Below, one piece after another: positions 47,681 through 57,696 of a stretch of 64,000 bases of DNA (positions within the stretch are counted from its first letter, which is position 1; each line of letters begins with the position of its first letter). Position numbers and translations under genes: made by a program. Under the pieces are notes generated by a model. The model worked only from the letters and a program-made list of their open reading frames with translations, ran no database searches and had not been told where the DNA came from. Source of the DNA: Clostridia bacterium (GTDB lineage Bacteria; Bacillota; Clostridia; Oscillospirales; Acutalibacteraceae); NCBI GenBank assembly GCA_017428625.1, contig JAFRQM010000011.1, positions 1 through 64,000 of the forward strand. The letters run 5' to 3'.

Positions 47681-49105
47681 ATGGGCGGATTTTTCGGTGC
47701 CGTTTCAAACAAAGATGTTATTCTTGATGTTTTTTTTGGCACAGACTACCATTCACATCTCGGCACGCTTCGCGGAGGAATTGCAGCTTTGACCGAAAAT
47801 GGATTTGACAGGCATATTCACAACATTGAAAACACGCCTTTCAGAACCAAGTTTGAAAGCGACATTGCTGATATCAGCGGTAAAGCATGCATCGGTTGCA
47901 TAAGTGACACAGACCCTCAGCCGATTCTCATTTATTCACATCTCGGAACTTATGCCATCAGCATTATCGGCATAATTAATAATCTGACAGAACTGACGGA
48001 TGAGATTATTCACAATTCGTCAAGTCATTTCGGAGGAATGAGCGGCGGCAGAATCAACACATCCGAACTTACGGCTGCCCTTATTAATTCAAAAAAAGAT
48101 TTTGTTGAAGGAATTAAATACGCTCACGAAAAAATCGACGGTTCCGTTTCTATTCTTATTCTTACTGACAAACACGAGATAATTGCCGCGAGGGATAAAT
48201 TCGGCAGATTACCGATTCTGATAGGTAAAGATAATGACGGTTTCTGTGTTTCTTTTGAATCCTTCGCTTATGAAAAACTGGGATATAAAGACGACTATGA
48301 GCTTTCGTGTGGTGAAATTGTCAGAATCACTGCTGATAAATACGAAACTTTATATAAACCTGAAAAGACTAAAAAACGTGTATGTGCGTTCCTTTGGACT
48401 TATTACGGATACCCAAATTCACATTATGAAGGTGTTAATGTTGAGGTTATGCGCTACCGCAACGGCGAAATAATTGCAAAAACCGACAGGCAAAACGGAG
48501 TAGCGCAGGATATTGACTATGTTTGCGGTGTGCCGGATTCAGGCCTTCCCCACGCCATAGGCTACGCGAATGAAAGCCATATCCCGTTCGCGAGGCCGTT
48601 TGTCAAATATACACCCACCTGGCCGAGAAGCTTTATGCCCACAAACCAGAATGTCCGCAACCAGGTTGCTAAAATGAAACTTATTCCAGTCACCGAACTC
48701 ATAAACGGCAAAAAACTCCTTTTTGTTGATGACAGTATTGTAAGAGGAACACAACTGAGAGAAACTGTTGAGTTCCTCTATGACAACGGAGCGAAAGAGG
48801 TTCATATGCGTTCCGCTTGCCCGCCGATTATGTTCGGCTGCAAATATCTCAATTTTTCTGCTTCCACATCCGCCCTTGAACTTATCGCAAGAAGAACAAT
48901 AATCGAACTGGAAGGGCAGGAGGGTGAAAAATATATTGACGAATATATCAACCCCGAAACACTACGCGGAAAAAAACTGCGCGATACAATAGCAGAAAAA
49001 CTTAAACTTGATTCGCTTGAATATCAGACTCTTGACGGTCTGATTGAAGCCATAGGGCTTGATGAAGATGAAATATGCACTTACTGCTGGAACGGGAGGG
49101 AGTAA
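47681..49105 (+). CDS. PurF-like amidophosphoribosyltransferase lacking the glutaminase cysteine
   Basis: A 474-residue PurF homologue. The N terminus reads MGGFFGAVSNKD, so the catalytic Cys after Met, needed for glutamine hydrolysis, is replaced by Gly. The C-terminal phosphoribosyltransferase half keeps the PRPP loop LLFVDDSIVRGTQ and PDSGLPHAIGYA. Cysteines at 235 (RVCAFLW), 387 (FGCKYL), 466 and 469 (CTYC) correspond to the [4Fe-4S] ligands of Bacillus PurF. The protein might use free ammonia or another amidotransferase, or be regulatory. ATG 47681 has CCGGAGG 9 bases ahead; a 33-codon extension that includes the leader terminator is rejected. No second purF is in this window. Confidence 0.85.
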   Translation: MGGFFGAVSNKDVILDVFFGTDYHSHLGTLRGGIAALTENGFDRHIHNIENTPFRTKFESDIADISGKACIGCISDTDPQPILIYSHLGTYAISIIGIINNLTELTDEIIHNSSSHFGGMSGGRINTSELTAALINSKKDFVEGIKYAHEKIDGSVSILILTDKHEIIAARDKFGRLPILIGKDNDGFCVSFESFAYEKLGYKDDYELSCGEIVRITADKYETLYKPEKTKKRVCAFLWTYYGYPNSHYEGVNVEVMRYRNGEIIAKTDRQNGVAQDIDYVCGVPDSGLPHAIGYANESHIPFARPFVKYTPTWPRSFMPTNQNVRNQVAKMKLIPVTELINGKKLLFVDDSIVRGTQLRETVEFLYDNGAKEVHMRSACPPIMFGCKYLNFSASTSALELIARRTIIELEGQEGEKYIDEYINPETLRGKKLRDTIAEKLKLDSLEYQTLDGLIEAIGLDEDEICTYCWNGRE

Positions 49106-49108
49106 AAA

Positions 49109-50152
49109 ATGAATACAAATTCAAAATCTGACAGTTACGCTGCGGCCGGTGTTGACATTACAGCCGGTTACAAGGCGGTTGAACTTATGAAAAAACATAT
49201 TGCCCGCACAATCTCCGGCGGCGCGCTATCTGACATCGGCGGTTTCGGCGGATTGTTTGAACTTGACATTGAAAATATAAAGAAGCCTGTTCTTGTCAGC
49301 GGAACTGACGGTGTCGGCACTAAACTCAAACTTGCTTTTCTAATGGATAAACATGATACCGTTGGTATTGATTGCGTCGCCATGTGTGTCAATGACATAA
49401 TCTGCTGCGGTGCAAAACCGATGTTTTTCCTCGATTATATTGCCTGCGGCAAGAATTACCCTGAAAAAATCGCTTCAATAGTTTCTGGTGTGTGTGAGGG
49501 CTGCGTTCAGTCCGGCTGCTCACTGATAGGTGGAGAAACTGCAGAAATGCCGGGGTTTTACCCTGTTGACGAATATGACCTTGCCGGTTTCTCAGTAGGT
49601 GTTGTTGATAAAGAAAAAATCATTAATAACAAATCAATGATTCCGGGTGATATATTAATTGCTTTGCCTTCAAGCGGCATTCACTCAAACGGTTTTTCAC
49701 TTGTAAGAAAAGTATTTGATGTTGAAAATAAAGACATCAAATCTCCTGTTGATTCTCTTGGCGGAAAATCAATAGGCGAAACTCTTCTTACTCCTACAAA
49801 AATTTATGTAAAACCTGTTCTGGCTTTGCTTGAGACAATTACTGTAAAGGGCATTTCGCATATTACAGGCGGCGGATTTTATGAGAATATTCCGAGAAGC
49901 ATACCCGACGGTCTCGGAGCTGTTATCAATAAAGAATCAATCAGAATTCTTCCCATTTTTGACCTCATTTCAAAAATCGGCAATATTATCGAACACGATA
50001 TGTTCAACACATTCAATATGGGTGTCGGGATGAGCATTGTTGTTGCAAAAGAGGATGCACACAACGCTGTTGATATTCTCAAAGCAAACGGAGAAGACGC
50101 TTACATCATCGGCGAAATTGTTTCATCCGACGAAAAAATCAGAATAGTCTGA
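49109..50152 (+). CDS. purM: Phosphoribosylformylglycinamidine cyclo-ligase (AIR synthetase)
   Basis: A 347-residue enzyme that closes the imidazole ring to form [60 protein letters not shown] and [11 protein letters not shown] are characteristic. [13 protein letters not shown] is in the ATP-binding C-terminal domain. The length is standard. Three bases separate it from purF-like, so translation is tightly coupled. Confidence 0.96.
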   Translation: MNTNSKSDSYAAAGVDITAGYKAVELMKKHIARTISGGALSDIGGFGGLFELDIENIKKPVLVSGTDGVGTKLKLAFLMDKHDTVGIDCVAMCVNDIICCGAKPMFFLDYIACGKNYPEKIASIVSGVCEGCVQSGCSLIGGETAEMPGFYPVDEYDLAGFSVGVVDKEKIINNKSMIPGDILIALPSSGIHSNGFSLVRKVFDVENKDIKSPVDSLGGKSIGETLLTPTKIYVKPVLALLETITVKGISHITGGGFYENIPRSIPDGLGAVINKESIRILPIFDLISKIGNIIEHDMFNTFNMGVGMSIVVAKEDAHNAVDILKANGEDAYIIGEIVSSDEKIRIV

Positions 50153-50164
50153 CAGGTGGCATGT

Positions 50165-50779
50165 ATGGCAAAAGCAAGAATAGCCGTTATGGTATCGGGC
50201 GGCGGAACAAACCTCCAGGCTTTGATTGACGCACAGATTTCGGGAATAATCAAAAGCGGTGAAATTGTGCTTGTGATTTCAAACAGCCACACGGCATTCG
50301 CTCTGGAAAGAGCAAAAAACGCAGGCATAAAAACATTCAGCATTACAAAAAAAGAATGCGGTTCACAGCAATCTTTTGAAAAAGCGCTTATAGATGAACT
50401 TGAAAAAGAAAATATCGACCTTATTATTCTTGCAGGTTTTTTAAGTATTCTCAACAAGAGCTTTACAGACAGATTCGCAAAAAGAATCATCAATATTCAT
50501 CCTTCGCTTATTCCATCATTCTGCGGCGAGGGATATTACGGACTTAAAGTTCATGAGGCAGCACTTCATAAAGGCGTCAAGGTTACGGGAGCTACCGTGC
50601 ATTATGTAAACGAAATACCCGACGGCGGAGAAATCATTTTGCAGAAGGCTGTTTACATACGCAAAAACGACACTCCCGAAACATTACAGCGCAGGGTAAT
50701 GGAGCAGGCGGAATGGAAAATTCTTCCTGCGGCTGCCGAAATCTGTTCAAGAAAAATTATTGAAAACAAGGAGATATAA
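50165..50779 (+). CDS. purN: Phosphoribosylglycinamide formyltransferase
   Basis: A 204-residue folate-dependent GAR transformylase. MVSGGGTNLQALIDA binds the phosphate, INIHPSLIP holds the catalytic Asn and His, and VHYVNEIPDGGEIILQKAV contains the catalytic Asp. The start is ATG 50165, with AGGTGG at 50154-50159; a GTG at 50156 within that site would add three codons. It follows purM with only a dozen bases between. Confidence 0.95.
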   Translation: MAKARIAVMVSGGGTNLQALIDAQISGIIKSGEIVLVISNSHTAFALERAKNAGIKTFSITKKECGSQQSFEKALIDELEKENIDLIILAGFLSILNKSFTDRFAKRIINIHPSLIPSFCGEGYYGLKVHEAALHKGVKVTGATVHYVNEIPDGGEIILQKAVYIRKNDTPETLQRRVMEQAEWKILPAAAEICSRKIIENKEI

Positions 50780-50781
50780 TT

Positions 50782-51501
50782 ATGGGAATCTATGACATCA
50801 ACATTATTTCAGATCTTCTGAGCCAAAACACATATCCGGGCAGGGGAATAGTAATCGGCAAAACCTCCGATGGTAATAAAGCTGTTTTTGCATATTTCAT
50901 TATGGGCAGAAGCGAAAATAGCCGCAACAGAGTTTTTACCGTTAAAGACAACGCTGTTTTCACAGAACCTTTTGACGCTTCAAAAGTTGAAGACCCCAGC
51001 CTTATCATTTACGCCGCCGTTCGCAAAACCGACAACAGCATAATTGTAACAAACGGCAACCAGACTGACACAATTTTTGATTTCATAAAAGAAGGCAAAT
51101 CTTTTGAACAAGCACTTGAAACAAGATGTTTTGAACCCGACTCTCCCAACTGGACTCCGAGAATCAGCGGTCTTCTTGATTTTACAGGCAACGATTTTAC
51201 TTATAAAATGAGTATTCTCAAGAGCGCAGACGCTGAAGGCTCGGCATGCAACAGATTCACTTATAATTATACCCCAATAAACGGTTTAGGTCATTTTATT
51301 CACACATACAACTGTGACGGCAATCCGATTCCCACTTTTTCAAATGAACCCGAAAGAGTTGCTGTTACGGATGACATTGACGAATACACAAATGAAATCT
51401 GGAATTCTCTTAATGAAGCCAACAAGATTTCACTTTATGTAAGTTATATTGACATTGCAACGGGTGCTGCTGAAAACAGAATGATCAACAAGAATAAATA
51501 A
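50782..51501 (+). CDS. IMP cyclohydrolase, archaeal PurO type
   Basis: A 239-residue protein that matches the PurO fold rather than the cyclohydrolase half of PurH. YPGRGIVIGKTSDGNKAVFAYFIMGRS, NSRNRVF, then RISGLLDF and TYNCDGNPIPTF are the diagnostic parts. It closes FAICAR to IMP, the last step of the pathway. The next gene encodes the matching transformylase as a separate chain, so this pair replaces the usual bifunctional PurH. It starts 2 bases after purN. Confidence 0.88.
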   Translation: MGIYDINIISDLLSQNTYPGRGIVIGKTSDGNKAVFAYFIMGRSENSRNRVFTVKDNAVFTEPFDASKVEDPSLIIYAAVRKTDNSIIVTNGNQTDTIFDFIKEGKSFEQALETRCFEPDSPNWTPRISGLLDFTGNDFTYKMSILKSADAEGSACNRFTYNYTPINGLGHFIHTYNCDGNPIPTFSNEPERVAVTDDIDEYTNEIWNSLNEANKISLYVSYIDIATGAAENRMINKNK

Positions 51502-51514
51502 AGGAGACAGAGCG

Positions 51515-52699
51515 ATGAAAGAATTTGAACTCAAATACGGCTGTAATCCAAATCAGAAGCCTTCAAAGATTTATATGAAAAACGGCGGCGACCTTCCCAT
51601 TGAGATTTTAAGCGGAAGGCCGGGATATATCAATTTTCTCGACGCATTCAATTCATGGCAGCTTGTTAAGGAACTCAAAGAAGCTCTCGGACTTCCCGCC
51701 GTAACTTCTTTCAAGCATGTAAGCCCCACATCAGCCGCTGTAGGGGTAAAACTTTCAGACACACTCAAAAAAGCCTGTTTCGTGGATGACATTGAAGGGC
51801 TTGACGATTCTCCTCTTGCCTGCGCTTACGCCAGAGCGAGAGGTACCGACAGAATGTGCTCGTTCGGCGACTGGGTTGCCCTTTCGGATATTTGCGATGT
51901 TACAACGGCTCTTCTTATCAAGCGTGAGGTATCCGACGGAATTATAGCCCCGGGTTATGAGCCCGAAGCGCTTGAGATTCTTAAAACAAAACGCAACGGC
52001 AATTATAATATTGTTAAAATCGACCCCGATTATGTTCCCGAGGAGCAGGAAACAAAGCAGGTTTTCGGCATTACATTCGAGCAGGGGAGAAACAATTTCA
52101 AAATCAACAGGGAATTGCTTTCAAATGTAGTTACCGCGAACAAAGAACTCCCCGAAAGCGCTGTCAGAGACTTGATTATTTCGCTTATCACTCTTAAATA
52201 CACGCAGTCCAATTCCGTCTGCTACGCGGTTGACGGTCAGGCAATAGGTGTGGGCGCGGGCCAGCAGTCAAGAATTCACTGCACAAGGCTTGCCGGCACC
52301 AAGGCCGACACCTGGTTTTTACGCCAGCACGAAAAGGTTCTGAATCTTCCGTTCCGTGATGACATCAAACGCCCCGACAGAGACAATGTTATTGACGGTT
52401 ACATCAATAAAAATGAAGAGGATGTTTGCGCTGACGGTATCTGGCAAAAATATTTCAATGTTCAGCCCTCTCCTCTCACCGATGAAGAGGCAAAGGCGTT
52501 CCTTGCCACCCGTGACGGAGTAGCTCTCGGCAGCGACGCGTTCTTCCCGTTCAGCGACAATATAGAACGCGCACATAAGAGCGGTGTCAAATACATAGCC
52601 GAGCCCGGCGGCTCAATCAGGGATGACGCCGTTATTGAGTGCTGTGACAAATACGGCATTGCGATGGCATTTACCGGTATGAGACTTTTCCACCATTGA
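51515..52699 (+). CDS. AICAR transformylase (PurH C-terminal domain as a free-standing enzyme)
   Basis: A 394-residue protein homologous only to the AICAR formyltransferase part of PurH. It starts ELKYGCNPNQKPSKIY, as that domain does, and has SFKHVSPTSAAVG with the catalytic Lys-His pair. KYTQSNSVCYAVDGQAIGVGAGQQSR and EPGGSIRDDAVIECCDKYG follow near the end. It uses 10-formyl-THF to make FAICAR. The IMP cyclohydrolase domain is absent and is supplied by the preceding PurO gene. Confidence 0.92.
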   Translation: MKEFELKYGCNPNQKPSKIYMKNGGDLPIEILSGRPGYINFLDAFNSWQLVKELKEALGLPAVTSFKHVSPTSAAVGVKLSDTLKKACFVDDIEGLDDSPLACAYARARGTDRMCSFGDWVALSDICDVTTALLIKREVSDGIIAPGYEPEALEILKTKRNGNYNIVKIDPDYVPEEQETKQVFGITFEQGRNNFKINRELLSNVVTANKELPESAVRDLIISLITLKYTQSNSVCYAVDGQAIGVGAGQQSRIHCTRLAGTKADTWFLRQHEKVLNLPFRDDIKRPDRDNVIDGYINKNEEDVCADGIWQKYFNVQPSPLTDEEAKAFLATRDGVALGSDAFFPFSDNIERAHKSGVKYIAEPGGSIRDDAVIECCDKYGIAMAFTGMRLFHH

Positions 52700-52716
52700 T
52701 TTTCGGGAGTATTGAT

Positions 52717-53988
52717 ATGAATATTATTGTTGTAGGCGGCGGAGGCAGAGAACACGCCATTATAAAATCACTTAAAAAGAATAAAACAATCAACAAAATT
52801 TACGCTTTGCCCGGCAACGGCGGAATGGCGGATGACGCCGAATGTGTTGACATAGGCGCGAAAGATATTGACGCAATAGTTGATTTCGCCGTTAAAAACA
52901 ATATTGATTTTGCGGTTGTGGCACCGGATGATCCTCTTGTTCTCGGCGCGGTTGACGCACTTACTGCAAAGGGGATACCCTGCTTTGGCCCCGATAAAAG
53001 AGCGGCAATTATTGAAGGCAGCAAGGTCTTTTCAAAAAATCTTATGAAGAAATACTCCATTCCCACAGCGGAATATGAGGTTTTTTCGGATATAGAAAAA
53101 GCTCTTGATTATGTTAAAACCGCTCCGGTTCCCGTTGTTATAAAAGCTGACGGTCTCGCGCTGGGCAAAGGGGTTCTTATCTGCAACACAAGGGATGAAG
53201 CTGAAAAAGCGGTTAAAACCATTATGGAAGATAAAATCTTCGGCGAAAGCGGCAACAGTGTTGTTATTGAGGAATTTCTGACAGGACCGGAGGTTTCGGT
53301 TCTCTCATTTACCGACGGAAAAACCGTTGTACCGATGATTTCATCAATGGATCATAAACGCGCGCGTGACAATGACGAAGGCTTAAACACCGGCGGTATG
53401 GGCACGGTAGCGCCCAATCCGCACTACACACCGGAAATTGCCCGCAGGTGTATGGATGAAATTTTCATTCCCACAGTAAAGGCGATGAACAGCGAGGGCA
53501 GAACATTCAAAGGCTGCCTGTATTTCGGGCTTATGCTAACACCCAAGGGCCCGAAAGTCATTGAATACAACTGCCGTTTCGGTGACCCGGAAACTCAGGT
53601 TGTTCTGCCGCTCCTCAAAACCGATTTGTTTGAGATTATGAAGGCTGTCTCCGAAGAAAGGCTTTCCGATATTTCCGTTGAGTTCAGCGATAAATCCGCC
53701 TGCTGTGTTATTATGGCGTCTGACGGATACCCCGAAAAATATGAAAAAGGCTTTGAAATCAAAGTAAACGGCGAGCTTGACGGCGATATGTTCATTGCGG
53801 GCGCTAAAATGAGTGACGGCAAACTGCTTACAAACGGAGGCAGGGTTCTCGGCGTTACCGCTGTTGCCGATGACCTGAAATCGGCGGTTGACAAGGCGTA
53901 CCGTGAAATTGAAAAGGTCAGTTTTGAAAATGCTTATTACCGTAAAGATATTGGCAAAAGGGCGCTTGAAGCCGTAAAGGAGGCATAG
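52717..53988 (+). CDS. purD: Phosphoribosylamine--glycine ligase
   Basis: A 423-residue ATP-grasp enzyme, second step of purine synthesis. NIIVVGGGGREHAI is at the N terminus, GPDKRAAIIEGSKVFSKN and PVVIKADGLALGKGV in the ATP-grasp domain. MDHKRARDNDEGLNTGGMG and EYNCRFGDPETQVVLP complete the pattern. ATG 52717 is preceded by CGGGAG; a 7-codon upstream extension overlaps the AICAR transformylase and lacks a ribosome site. The gene lies between the AICAR transformylase and purL. Confidence 0.96.
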   Translation: MNIIVVGGGGREHAIIKSLKKNKTINKIYALPGNGGMADDAECVDIGAKDIDAIVDFAVKNNIDFAVVAPDDPLVLGAVDALTAKGIPCFGPDKRAAIIEGSKVFSKNLMKKYSIPTAEYEVFSDIEKALDYVKTAPVPVVIKADGLALGKGVLICNTRDEAEKAVKTIMEDKIFGESGNSVVIEEFLTGPEVSVLSFTDGKTVVPMISSMDHKRARDNDEGLNTGGMGTVAPNPHYTPEIARRCMDEIFIPTVKAMNSEGRTFKGCLYFGLMLTPKGPKVIEYNCRFGDPETQVVLPLLKTDLFEIMKAVSEERLSDISVEFSDKSACCVIMASDGYPEKYEKGFEIKVNGELDGDMFIAGAKMSDGKLLTNGGRVLGVTAVADDLKSAVDKAYREIEKVSFENAYYRKDIGKRALEAVKEA

Positions 53989-53989
53989 T

Positions 53990-56900
53990 ATGGTTTACAG
54001 AGTTTATGTTGAAAAAAAGCCGGGCCTTGATAATGAGGCAAGGGCTCTGAAAAACGATATCAACGCTTTTCTTCAGATTGACTCGCTTGAAAAAGTGCGT
54101 GTAATCAATCGCTATGATGTTGAAAACATAACAAAAGAGCTTTTTGATTACTCCATAAAAACGGTTTTTTCGGAACCTCAGCTTGACAACGCGACTTCAA
54201 CCATTGATTATGATAAAGACGCTTCTGTTTTCGCGGTTGAGTATCTGCCCGGTCAGTTTGACCAGAGAGCGGATTCCGCCTCGCAGTGCATTCAGATTAT
54301 TTCACAGGGTGAAAGGCCTCTTGTAAAGACCGCGAAGGTTTATATTCTTTACGGAAATCTCGAGGCCGAACAGCTCGCCTCAATAAAAAAATATGTTATA
54401 AATCCCGTTGAGAGCAGAGAAGCTTCTCTTGCCGAGTTTGAAACGCTTAAAACAGATTATGATATTCCCGTAAGCGTTGACACACTTGACGGTTTTTGCA
54501 GCCTTGACGAAAACGGACTTAAGAATTTTATGGCAAAATACGGGCTCGCGATGGATCTCGGCGACATAACCTTCTGCCGTGATTATTTCAGAAAAGAACA
54601 GCGAGACCCTACGATTACGGAAATCCGTATGATTGACACATATTGGTCCGACCATTGCCGCCACACAACATTTTTAACCATTATTGACAATGTTGAGTTT
54701 GAAGATGAAACTCTTCAGCAGGCTTACAACGAATATCTTGAAGCCAGAAAAGAAATCGGCAGAACAAAGCCGATTAACCTAATGGATATAGGCACAATTG
54801 CCGCAAAGGTACTCAAAAAACGCAGTATGCTTGACAAGCTTGATGAATCGGATGAAATCAACGCTTGCACCGTTAAAATCAAGGTTGATATTGACGGAAA
54901 AACAGAAGACTGGCTTCTTCTTTTCAAAAATGAAACTCATAATCATCCTACTGAAATTGAGCCTTTCGGCGGCGCGGCAACCTGTATCGGCGGCGCAATA
55001 CGCGACCCGCTCTCCGGGCGCTCCTATGTTTATGCCGCAATGAGAGTTACAGGCGCGGCAGACCCGCTTAAACCCGTTAACGAGACTATACCCGGCAAAC
55101 TTCCGCAACGAAAACTGGTTACAACAGCAGCGGCAGGCTACAGCTCATACGGCAACCAGATAGGCCTCGCGACGGGTCAGGTTGATGAACTGTATCACGA
55201 CGGCTATGTCGCGAAACGAATGGAAATCGGCGCGGTTATTGCCGCCGCTCCCGAAGAGAATGTCAGACGGGAATGCCCCGTTGACGGTGATGTTGTAATT
55301 CTTCTCGGCGGCAGAACGGGCAGAGACGGTTGCGGAGGCGCTACCGGGTCCTCCAAGTCGCACACACTTGAATCACTTGAAACCTGCGGCGCGGAGGTTC
55401 AGAAGGGCAACGCTCCCGAAGAAAGAAAACTGCAGAGACTTTTCAGAAACAAAGAGGCGTCTTTACTCATTAAACGCTGCAACGATTTCGGCGCGGGCGG
55501 CGTTTCTGTTGCGATAGGCGAGCTCGCTGACGGCCTTGAAATTGACCTTAATGCTGTTCCGCGCAAATATGACGGCCTTGACGGAACGGAACTCGCAATA
55601 AGCGAATCGCAGGAAAGAATGGCTGTTGTTGTCGCTCCTGAAGACGCCGAAAGATTTATAGAACTCGCTTTTGCCGAAAACCTTGAAGCTACTCAGGTGG
55701 CTGTTGTTAAGAGTGAGCCGAGACTTCGTATGAAATGGAACGGCAAATATATTGTTGATATTTCCAGAGATTTTTTAAACACCAACGGCGCTGATAAGCA
55801 TATTACAATAAAGCCTGCAAAACCGCAGGATTTTTCAAAAAAGATAAGCGGCGGATTTGAAGAAGAATACCTCAAACTCGCGGGTGACCTCAATGTTTGC
55901 TCAAAACGCGGACTCTCGGAGAGATTTGACTCAACAATCGGCGCGGGCACTGTTATAATGCCCTTCGGCGGAAAAAACCAGATTACTCCGTCGCAGGCAA
56001 TGGTTAACAAGATTTCTTCTGAAAAAAGCAACGCACAGACTGTTTCTTTTATGAGCTGGGGCTTCAACCCGTTTATCTCAGAAAAAAGCCCTTATCACTC
56101 CGCGTATTTAGCCGTTACAGAGTCAATTTGCAAACTTATTGCTTCCGGCGCGCAGTTCAAAGATGTTTACCTTACCTTCCAGGAATATTTTGAAAAACCT
56201 ATGCAGTCGCCCGAACGCTGGGGCAAACCGTTATCTGCTTTGCTCGGCGCGTTTAAAGCTCAGATGCAGTTCGGAGTTGCGGCAATCGGCGGTAAGGATT
56301 CCATGAGCGGCACATTTGAAAACATTGATGTTCCGCCCACGCTTGTTTCTTTTGCCGTTACAACAGGTGACAATAAAGATGTTATTTCTCCCGAATTCAA
56401 AGGGGAGGGTCACAAGGTTATCTGGCTTAAACCCGATTACGACAAAAACGGTCTTCCCGTTGCCGAAAGCGTCAAATCAATATTTGCAAAAGTAACCGCT
56501 CTTATGAGGCAGGGCAAGGTTCTTGCCGCTTGCACACCCGGCTTCGGCGGCGCGGCTGAAGCGGTAATGAAGGCCTGCTTCGGCAATTCTTTGGGATTTG
56601 AATTTGACAGCGCGATAACTTTAAAAGAAATCTTCGGTTATTCATACGGTTCATTTATTCTTGAACTTAACTGCGATGAAAACGACGGTATTCTTTTAGG
56701 CCGCACAAAGGCTGAAAAAACATTAAGCTTAAACGGTGCTTCCGTAGAGCTTGACAGGCTTCTTGAAGTTTATGAAAACAAGCTTGAAAGTGTTTATGCC
56801 TGCAACATAAAGCAGAGTGATAAAGAAATACCCGCTTTTGAGTATAAAGCGGAACAAAGAAAAGCGCCGGCAATCAAAACCGCGAAGCCTAAAGTTCTTA

Positions 56901-57682
56901 TTCCCGTTTTTCCCGGCACAAACTGCGAATATGACACAGCTAAAGCGTTTTCGGCGGCAGGGGCGGAGCCCGAAATAATTGTAATTAACAATCTGACCGC
57001 GACCGGTATTTCGGATTCTGTTAAGTATTTTGCCGAAAAAATAAAACAGGCAAACATCATTTTTATTCCCGGCGGATTTTCGGGCGGTGATGAGCCGGAC
57101 GGCTCGGGTAAATTCATAACCGCTTTCTTCCGCAATTCCTCAATAAAAGACGGCGTTCACGAACTGCTCAATAACCGTGACGGCCTTATGGGCGGCATTT
57201 GCAACGGCTTCCAGGCGCTTATTAAATTAGGTCTTGTTCCTTACGGTGAAATTACAGATACAGATGAAAACTGCCCGACGCTTACCTTTAACACAATCGG
57301 CAGGCATCAGTCAAGAATTGTGAGAACAAGAATTGCCTCAAACAAATCACCGTGGCTTATGAATACTCAGCCCGGCGATATTTACAGCGTTCCCATTTCT
57401 CACGGCGAAGGCAAATTCCTCGCCTCTGATGAGCTTATTTTAAAACTTGCTCAGAACGGCCAGATAGCGACACAGTATGTTGACCTTGACGGCAGACCCA
57501 CATCGGATGTCAGGTTTAATCCGAATGATTCCCGTTTCGCGATTGAGGGCATTACATCACCCGACGGCAGGGTGTTCGGCAAAATGGGGCATTCGGAACG
57601 TTATACAGACGGCCTGTATATGAATGTTCAGGGCAATTACAATATCGGAATTTTTGATTCAGCAGTAAAATACTTTAAATAA
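53990..57682 (+). CDS. purL: Phosphoribosylformylglycinamidine synthase, single-chain with glutaminase
   Basis: A 1230-residue long-type PurL. The N-terminal part (PurS-like) is followed by TYWSDHCRHTTFL and NETHNHPTEIEPFGGAATCIGG, the first ATP site. The second PurM-like repeat contains GVAAIGGKDSMSGT. A class I glutamine amidotransferase domain begins near 965 (PKVLIPVFPGTNCEYDTA), with the nucleophile Cys1071 in GGICNGFQAL. This is the proteobacterial or eukaryotic layout and some Clostridia share it, whereas Bacillus splits it into PurS, PurQ and PurL. Glutamine use is thus intact here, unlike in the purF-like protein. Confidence 0.95.
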   Translation: MVYRVYVEKKPGLDNEARALKNDINAFLQIDSLEKVRVINRYDVENITKELFDYSIKTVFSEPQLDNATSTIDYDKDASVFAVEYLPGQFDQRADSASQCIQIISQGERPLVKTAKVYILYGNLEAEQLASIKKYVINPVESREASLAEFETLKTDYDIPVSVDTLDGFCSLDENGLKNFMAKYGLAMDLGDITFCRDYFRKEQRDPTITEIRMIDTYWSDHCRHTTFLTIIDNVEFEDETLQQAYNEYLEARKEIGRTKPINLMDIGTIAAKVLKKRSMLDKLDESDEINACTVKIKVDIDGKTEDWLLLFKNETHNHPTEIEPFGGAATCIGGAIRDPLSGRSYVYAAMRVTGAADPLKPVNETIPGKLPQRKLVTTAAAGYSSYGNQIGLATGQVDELYHDGYVAKRMEIGAVIAAAPEENVRRECPVDGDVVILLGGRTGRDGCGGATGSSKSHTLESLETCGAEVQKGNAPEERKLQRLFRNKEASLLIKRCNDFGAGGVSVAIGELADGLEIDLNAVPRKYDGLDGTELAISESQERMAVVVAPEDAERFIELAFAENLEATQVAVVKSEPRLRMKWNGKYIVDISRDFLNTNGADKHITIKPAKPQDFSKKISGGFEEEYLKLAGDLNVCSKRGLSERFDSTIGAGTVIMPFGGKNQITPSQAMVNKISSEKSNAQTVSFMSWGFNPFISEKSPYHSAYLAVTESICKLIASGAQFKDVYLTFQEYFEKPMQSPERWGKPLSALLGAFKAQMQFGVAAIGGKDSMSGTFENIDVPPTLVSFAVTTGDNKDVISPEFKGEGHKVIWLKPDYDKNGLPVAESVKSIFAKVTALMRQGKVLAACTPGFGGAAEAVMKACFGNSLGFEFDSAITLKEIFGYSYGSFILELNCDENDGILLGRTKAEKTLSLNGASVELDRLLEVYENKLESVYACNIKQSDKEIPAFEYKAEQRKAPAIKTAKPKVLIPVFPGTNCEYDTAKAFSAAGAEPEIIVINNLTATGISDSVKYFAEKIKQANIIFIPGGFSGGDEPDGSGKFITAFFRNSSIKDGVHELLNNRDGLMGGICNGFQALIKLGLVPYGEITDTDENCPTLTFNTIGRHQSRIVRTRIASNKSPWLMNTQPGDIYSVPISHGEGKFLASDELILKLAQNGQIATQYVDLDGRPTSDVRFNPNDSRFAIEGITSPDGRVFGKMGHSERYTDGLYMNVQGNYNIGIFDSAVKYFK

Positions 57683-57696
57683 GGAGAGGATGAAAA

